A stretch of DNA of 44,731 nt. Origin: SIG589 sp964566175 (GTDB lineage: Bacteria; Bacillota; Clostridia; Oscillospirales; Acutalibacteraceae). Position numbers and translations under genes: made by a program. This document shows, piece by piece, positions 41,888-44,731 of the stretch. Each line of letters starts with the position of its first letter. The stretch's first letter is position 1. Below the pieces are notes generated by a model that saw only the letters and a program-made list of their open reading frames with translations, made no database searches and was not told the DNA's origin. The DNA lies in NCBI GenBank assembly GCA_964566175.1, contig CAZMHU010000014.1, positions 1-44,731 on the forward strand, written 5' to 3'.

Positions 41888-43111
41888 ATGGATTACAATA
41901 AAGCACTTGAATATATACATTCGCTCCCGCGTTTTTCGGGTAAAGCCGGACTTGAGCGGATACGCAGACTTCTCTCGCATTTAGGAAATCCGCAAAACGA
42001 TTTAAAATTTATACACGTTGCGGGCACAAACGGCAAAGGCTCTGTCTGTACAATGCTTGCGAACACCCTTAAACTTGCCGGTTATAGAACAGGTCTTTAT
42101 ATTTCGCCTTTTATAACCTGTTTTCGTGAGCGTATGCAGATAAACGGCGAATATATTTCGGAGAGCGAACTTGCTGAAATTACACAACTTGTGCGTTCTG
42201 TTTCGGTTGAGGTTAATGAGTTTGAATTTATAACTGCGGTTGCATTTTTGTTTTTCAAAAGGCGCGGTTGCGATGTTGTCGTGTTGGAAACGGGACTCGG
42301 CGGCAGACTTGATGCCACAAACGTTATAAATGCGCCGATTTGTTCGGTAATAACGGGGATAGGACTTGACCATACGGCAGTGCTCGGTGAAACGCTTGAA
42401 GAAATTGCAAGGGAAAAATGCGGCATTATTAAAAAAGGCTCGCCTGTTTTCACAACATATAATCAGTCTGCCGACGCTATGCGGGTTATATCGAAATATC
42501 CGTCGGTAGTACAGCCTGATATAGCAAGTGTTTCTGAATGCACTTCAAATACCGATGGTAATACCTTTATGTATAAGGGTGAAAAATACGAAACTTCGCT
42601 TATCGGAGAACATCAAATTGAAAATGCACTTTTGGCAATAGAAGTTTTGTACGGTTGTGGTCTTAATATCAATGCCGAAAATATTAAAGCAGGACTCAAA
42701 ACCGCCGTTTTTCCCGCTCGGCTTGAAATATTATCGAAAGAACCGCTCGTTCTTCTTGACGGAGCACACAATCCTCACGGCGCTGCGGCACTCGCAAGGG
42801 AAATGAAAAAGCATTCGGGTATCACACTTATTATCGGTATGATGCGTGATAAAAATTGTGCCGAGGTAATCGGTATGCTTGCACCGCTTTGCAAAAAGAT
42901 TATAACCGTTACGGTAGAGGACAATCCACGTTCTTTGTCGGCTGAAGAACTTAAATGTTTGATAGAAGAATTTAACGCGGACGTAACGGCGGCACAAAAC
43001 TACGGTACGGCACTTGCGTTGACCGAAAACGAGAAGACAGTTGTTATAGCGGGTTCGCTCTATCTTGCGGGCGGAATACGCAATGCGGCTTTGAAATTCT
43101 ATAATAAATAA
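41888..43111 (+). CDS. folC: Folylpolyglutamate/dihydrofolate synthase
   Basis: This 407-residue Mur-ligase-like enzyme adds glutamates to folates and may also join glutamate to dihydropteroate. The ATP loop is HVAGTNGKGSVC (about residues 43-54); the omega-loop region SPFITCFRERMQING, VVLETGLGGRLDATN and GLDHTAVLG are family signatures, and LDGAHNPHGAAAL marks the C-terminal domain. ATG 41888 follows AGGCGGTG; an in-frame start at 41858 lies in the preceding hairpin. It supports the same folate pool used by thyX and the cyclo-ligase. Confidence 0.95.
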   Translation: MDYNKALEYIHSLPRFSGKAGLERIRRLLSHLGNPQNDLKFIHVAGTNGKGSVCTMLANTLKLAGYRTGLYISPFITCFRERMQINGEYISESELAEITQLVRSVSVEVNEFEFITAVAFLFFKRRGCDVVVLETGLGGRLDATNVINAPICSVITGIGLDHTAVLGETLEEIAREKCGIIKKGSPVFTTYNQSADAMRVISKYPSVVQPDIASVSECTSNTDGNTFMYKGEKYETSLIGEHQIENALLAIEVLYGCGLNINAENIKAGLKTAVFPARLEILSKEPLVLLDGAHNPHGAAALAREMKKHSGITLIIGMMRDKNCAEVIGMLAPLCKKIITVTVEDNPRSLSAEELKCLIEEFNADVTAAQNYGTALALTENEKTVVIAGSLYLAGGIRNAALKFYNK

Positions 43112-43114
43112 TAA

Positions 43115-43121
43115 TTCGACA
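43115..43121 (-). promoter_or_regulatory. Candidate Spo0A box upstream of spoIIAA
   Basis: TTCGACA on the plus strand is the exact complement of the 0A box TGTCGAA. It lies about 85 bases before spoIIAA and about 40 bases upstream of the TATAAT at 43156-43161. In Bacillus, spoIIA is activated by Spo0A, so the position is sensible, but a single 7-base match is weak on its own. Confidence 0.5.
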
Positions 43122-43142
43122 ACCGAATATGGCAATATTTTT

Positions 43143-43187
43143 AACGGGCAGACCTTATAATTATTAAGGCTTGTCCGTTATTTTTTT
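43143..43187 (+). terminator. folC terminator with an embedded -10 element (spoIIA promoter candidate)
   Basis: AACGGGCA (43143-43150) pairs with TGTCCGTT (43172-43179), continued by CCTTA (43153-43157) with TAAGG (43165-43169). Seven T follow at 43181-43187. The small loop side contains TATAAT (43156-43161). The T-run ends 18 bases before the spoIIAA start, so a promoter downstream of the hairpin is impossible. No convincing sigma-H promoter was found. Confidence 0.75.
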
Positions 43188-43205
43188 GAAAGGAGTAATA
43201 AACAT

Positions 43206-43541
43206 ATGTCGGTGAAAATCGAAAAAAGCGGCGAAGTAATAGTAGCGTATCTCAGCGGAGAAATTGACCATCATACCGCAAAACCGATACGTGAAGAGAT
43301 AGACAACACGGTTGAAAGAGAAATGCCAACGCTATTGGTGCTTGATTTTAAAGATGTCTCTTTTATGGATAGTTCGGGAATAGGTCTGGTTATGGGGCGC
43401 TATAAAATTCTTTCGGCAAACCGTGCAGAGTTGGCGGTCATAAATCCGTCACCGCAGATTTACAAGGTTATGCACTTGGCAGGTCTTGAGCGATTGGCAA
43501 AAATAGAGAAAGGCGGATTGAAAAATGAAACAATTAAATAA
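43206..43541 (+). CDS. spoIIAA: Anti-sigma F factor antagonist SpoIIAA (STAS domain)
   Basis: This 111-residue STAS-domain protein frees sigma-F in the forespore by binding SpoIIAB. GEIDHHTAKPIREEID matches the Bacillus GELDHHTAE segment, and VSFMDSSGIGLVMGRYK contains the phosphorylation site, Ser56, corresponding to Ser58 of B. subtilis. AAAGGAG precedes the ATG. Its end overlaps spoIIAB by 17 bases. Regulation: candidate 0A box and a -10 element within the upstream hairpin. Confidence 0.97.
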   Translation: MSVKIEKSGEVIVAYLSGEIDHHTAKPIREEIDNTVEREMPTLLVLDFKDVSFMDSSGIGLVMGRYKILSANRAELAVINPSPQIYKVMHLAGLERLAKIEKGGLKNETIK

Positions 43542-43974
43542 ATTTACACTAACATTGCCCTCGCGTTCATCGAACGAAAGTTTTGCGAGGGTCGCGGTGT
43601 CGGCGTTTGTAACGCAACTCGACCCGACGATTGATGAGATAAACGATATAAAAACGGCGGTTTCGGAGGCGGTCACAAACTGTATCGTCCACGCCTATAA
43701 GAACGAAATCGGAAATATTTACATAAGCGTACGCATATTGGAATGTAACATCGTGGAAATTAAAATCCGCGATAAAGGGTGCGGAATACCTAATATCGAA
43801 AAAGCGATGGAACCACTTTATACGACTGCGGGCGGCGAGCGTGCAGGTCTTGGCTTTGCAGTAATGCAGAGTTTTACCGACAGTCTTCGCGTAACATCAA
43901 AGGTGGGAAGCGGCACAACCGTTACAATGAAAAAACGCATAAGCGTCAGGATGAGCAATGCAAAACAGGGATAG
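43525..43974 (+). CDS. spoIIAB: Anti-sigma F factor SpoIIAB (serine kinase)
   Basis: This 149-residue GHKL-type kinase holds sigma-F inactive and phosphorylates SpoIIAA. The Bergerat motifs are in order: N-box EAVTNCIVHAYKN, G1 DKGCGIPN and G2 GERAGLGFAVM. The expected short C-terminal strand GSGTTVTMKK follows. It overlaps both neighbours by 17 bases, so the three proteins are translationally coupled, which keeps their ratio fixed. Confidence 0.97.
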   Translation: MKQLNKFTLTLPSRSSNESFARVAVSAFVTQLDPTIDEINDIKTAVSEAVTNCIVHAYKNEIGNIYISVRILECNIVEIKIRDKGCGIPNIEKAMEPLYTTAGGERAGLGFAVMQSFTDSLRVTSKVGSGTTVTMKKRISVRMSNAKQG

Positions 43975-44614
43975 GTTTATAAACAAGAATATCGGACTTG
44001 TTCACGCCTGTTGTAAAAAGTTTGTCGGAAAAGGCGTTGAATACGACGATCTGTTTCAGGTCGGTTGCATAGGTCTCATAAAAGCGGTAGACGGCTTTGA
44101 CGAAACACGAGGACTATGCTTTTCAACATATGCCGTTCCGGTAATTCTCGGAGAGATAAAACGCATTTTTCGCGACGGGGGAAGTGTAAAGGTCTCACGC
44201 TCGCTACGGGAACTGTCACTGAAAATCAAAAACTTGCAGGAAAAGGCGATTAAAGAAAACGGAGAAGAACTTTCTGTTTCGGAACTCGCAGAAAAACTTT
44301 GTGTGTCGGCAGAGGAAATCGCCGAGGCGCTCTGTGCCACCCAACCGACGGTGTCGCTGACATATGAATCGGATGATGATATGTACGAACTGCAACTCAC
44401 GACAGGTGACGGCGGAGACTTATTGACCGACCGTATTATGTTACACGAACTTATAAACCGTTTGCCGGAAAAAGAAAGTCTGCTGATACGGCTGAGATAT
44501 TTTGATGCAAAGACGCAAAGCGAAACCGCACAGGCACTTTCAATGACACAGGTTCAGGTTTCCCGCGCCGAGAAAAAGATACTGAAAAGTCTAAAAAGTA
44601 TGCTTTGTGAATAA
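43958..44614 (+). CDS. sigF: RNA polymerase sigma-F factor, N-terminally short
   Basis: This 218-residue sigma-70 family protein directs early forespore gene expression. Region 2 has VEYDDLFQVGCIGLIKAVDGFDETRGLCFSTYA, the GEIKRIFRDGGSVKVSRSLREL segment (regions 2.4-3) is highly like Bacillus, and region 4 has SETAQALSMTQVQVSRAEKKIL. It is about 35 residues shorter than the 255-residue B. subtilis protein at the N-terminus: the part before the INKNIGLV helix is missing, and no in-frame start exists further upstream. Position directly after spoIIAB confirms identity. Confidence 0.95.
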   Translation: MQNRDRFINKNIGLVHACCKKFVGKGVEYDDLFQVGCIGLIKAVDGFDETRGLCFSTYAVPVILGEIKRIFRDGGSVKVSRSLRELSLKIKNLQEKAIKENGEELSVSELAEKLCVSAEEIAEALCATQPTVSLTYESDDDMYELQLTTGDGGDLLTDRIMLHELINRLPEKESLLIRLRYFDAKTQSETAQALSMTQVQVSRAEKKILKSLKSMLCE

Positions 44615-44691
44615 GTTTTTCCAAAAAACGCGAGATTTGATGTGCATTTTCACGAGGTTCAAATTTTTTAAAAAATTTTTGAAAAAAAGAG

Positions 44692-44720
44692 TTGACAAAG
44701 GGGGAAGTATGTGGTATTAT
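44692..44720 (+). promoter_or_regulatory. Strong sigma-A promoter at the right edge
   Basis: A perfect TTGACA (44692-44697), 17-base spacer and TATTAT (44715-44720), overlapping a TATAAT at 44718-44723 (20-base spacer). It is preceded by an AT-rich stretch with A- and T-runs (44660-44690) that could act as an UP element. The gene lies beyond the window. No clear terminator for sigF was seen in 44615-44690. Confidence 0.8.
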
Positions 44721-44731
44721 AATCGGGCGCT

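Noticed and set aside
44615..44690. Intrinsic terminator after sigF
   Set aside because: The only inverted repeats are pure A/T runs, which would be too weak; they fit an UP element for the next promoter at least as well.
1..44731. CRISPR array, tRNA or rRNA genes, insertion sequences, prophage or defence genes
   Set aside because: No regularly spaced repeats, cloverleaf structures, transposase or integrase motifs were seen on either strand. The only sign of decay or insertion is the ABC remnant.

Overview
The window comes from the chromosome of a spore-forming, anaerobe-type Firmicute of the class Clostridia. An Oscillospiraceae/Ruminococcaceae-like lineage is my best guess, from protein style only. 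The evidence is a complete spoIIAA-spoIIAB-sigF sporulation operon, a PolC-type replicase, ThyX instead of ThyA, the MEP isoprenoid genes dxr and ispG, RNase M5, and the Firmicute gene order rpsB-tsf-pyrH-frr-uppS-cdsA-dxr-rseP-ispG-polC. No phage, IS element, CRISPR array, tRNA or rRNA gene was seen. This is mostly housekeeping chromosome.

Layout. Positions 1-6056 hold mostly leftward genes: class II fructose-bisphosphate aldolase, an OGG1-type 8-oxoguanine glycosylase, an orphan peptide-binding lipoprotein and PRPP synthetase. Two rightward genes lie among them: a DUF6062-like protein with paired CxxC/CxxH motifs, and a small tail-anchored protein. From 6222 on, everything reads rightward. 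6222-11244 is one operon (thyX, tmk, a DJ-1/PfpI protein, 5-formyl-THF cyclo-ligase, mltG, U32 peptidase-family protein) combining thymidylate/folate metabolism with cell-wall work. 11364-16594 carries a penicillin-binding protein, then alaS, a HIT protein and a phosphoribosyltransferase. 16638-20654 is comEC-holA-rnmV-WYL regulator. 20806-33263 is the translation, lipid, isoprenoid and replication superoperon, interrupted between tsf and pyrH by a decayed ABC-exporter ATPase. 33438-34664 is a G5/M23 cell-wall endopeptidase. 34769-39003 is a divergent type IIA topoisomerase pair. valS and folC follow, then the spoIIA operon, and the window ends on a strong promoter whose gene lies outside.

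Main points of interest. (1) PolC is about 160 residues short because the DnaQ-like 3'-5' proofreading exonuclease, normally inserted inside the PHP domain, is cleanly absent; the PHP metal-ligand residues are intact. (2) The topoisomerase pair is divergent and has Ala at the quinolone-critical serine position. (3) Several gene junctions place an intrinsic-terminator hairpin directly in front of the next gene's ribosome-binding site. At two of them (polC/M23 and folC/spoIIAA) a TATAAT -10 element lies in the hairpin loop, so a transcript starting there would escape the terminator that stops upstream readthrough. (4) The ogg and DUF6062 promoters overlap completely, each -10 box lying on or next to the other's -35 box. 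(5) ComEC lacks its metallo-beta-lactamase domain, SigF lacks its N-terminal region, and the penicillin-binding protein has KTA instead of KTG.

All family assignments are from reading the translated sequence and from memory of the families. No database search was run.
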